A stretch of 10,624 bases of DNA from Hyphomicrobiaceae bacterium (GTDB taxonomy: Bacteria; Pseudomonadota; Alphaproteobacteria; Rhizobiales; Hyphomicrobiaceae). The translations under genes were made by a program, and so were the position numbers. The notes under the pieces were generated by a model, which had not been told where the DNA came from, searched no databases, and was given only the letters and a program-made list of their open reading frames with translations. Of the stretch, positions 10,330-10,624 are shown one piece after another; positions within the stretch are counted from its first letter, which is position 1, and each line of letters starts with the position of its first letter. The DNA is taken from the NCBI GenBank assembly GCA_021775715.1, contig JAJFHI010000222.1:1-10624 (forward strand), in the 5' to 3' direction.

Positions 10330-10624
10330 TCAGTCGGAGTTCCATGCGTCAAGGTCTGTTACCGGCTCCGGCAGACGCCCCTCTAGCCACTTCAAGAGCG
10401 CGTTAGGATGAAATCCTGGATCTTTGCTCTCTATCACCCAAGACAAGAAATCTTCAGGACCTCCGTTCATGTATGGCGGCGGAGATACGGGATAGAATAT
10501 GGTTGGGAGCCGCTCCTCGATAGATAAGTAGTTGGCAACATGGCCAAGCTCCTGGACGACGTTCCACGCGAGCGAGTGCCGGATATCAATGCTGAACTTA
10601 ATCCACCATAGTCCGTCGGTCGCT
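10330..10624 (-). CDS. C-terminal part of an unrecognised protein, cut by the window edge
   Basis: The minus strand is open from the window edge to a TGA at 10332-10330, giving 97 residues without an internal stop. The composition is that of a real soluble protein: DGLWWIKFSIDIRHSLAWN, then VQELGHVANYLSIEERLPTIFYPVSPPPYMNG, then GPEDFLSWVIESKDPGFHP and KWLEGRLPEPVTDLDAWNSD. The many Trp and Pro residues and the compact length suggest a small single-domain protein. I do not recognise the family with confidence; the acidic, tryptophan-rich ending is reminiscent of small immunity-type proteins, which is only an impression. It converges on the DM13 gene with 27 bp between the stops and no visible terminator. 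The start lies outside the window. Confidence 0.7.
   Translation of the reverse strand, partial: ATDGLWWIKFSIDIRHSLAWNVVQELGHVANYLSIEERLPTIFYPVSPPPYMNGGPEDFLSWVIESKDPGFHPNALLKWLEGRLPEPVTDLDAWNSD

Overview
The window looks like chromosomal DNA of an alphaproteobacterium, probably of the Hyphomicrobiales (Rhizobiales) type. The evidence is three genes of the hisH-hisA-hisF branch, a six-segment NrsF-type (DUF1109) anti-sigma factor paired with an ECF sigma factor of the Caulobacter SigF/ECF16 type, and a DUF2852 protein. The organism cannot be named from this sequence. The backbone is a histidine biosynthesis cluster: hisH (225-878), hisA (5934-6659) and hisF (7627-8409), all on the + strand. 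These genes, usually close together in this group, are spread over 8 kb with unrelated genes between them. A protein tail at 1-216 (possibly DUF2628) precedes hisH.

Between hisH and hisA lie about 5 kb. First comes a 736-bp non-coding stretch rich in repeats, including a 404-bp segment bounded by imperfect inverted repeats (1028-1431). Next is a small orphan protein with a Cas2/VapD-like start (1615-1965). A second non-coding stretch follows (1966-2372), with hairpins and a 56-bp tandem duplication. The core is a likely envelope thiol/metal-stress locus. It holds an ECF sigma factor and its membrane anti-sigma factor (minus strand), a divergent periplasmic thioredoxin-fold protein, a CcdA/DsbD-type membrane electron carrier, and a convergent rhodanese. 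The divergent sigma/thioredoxin intergenic region carries two promoters with the same unusual architecture, GTAACY-N16-CAAAGTA, one per strand. This is the strongest regulatory signal in the window. It indicates that the sigma factor controls both itself and the thioredoxin gene, and it argues for a shorter sigma protein starting at a TTG. A small unrecognised protein (5493-5804, minus) separates the rhodanese from hisA.

Between hisA and hisF sit an exported or membrane-anchored cupin (+) and a VOC/glyoxalase-like protein (minus). The VOC upstream region holds a perfect 19-bp dyad that fills a MerR-type long promoter spacer. After hisF come a TetR/AcrR regulator with a WHG-type C-terminal domain and a DUF2852 membrane protein. 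The DUF2852 promoter carries a perfect 8-3-8 dyad, a good candidate TetR operator, and the gene ends in a clear rho-independent terminator. A secreted DM13-domain protein follows. The window closes with the C-terminal part of an unrecognised minus-strand protein that runs off the edge.

All assignments come from reading the sequence and recalling families. No database search or folding calculation was run.
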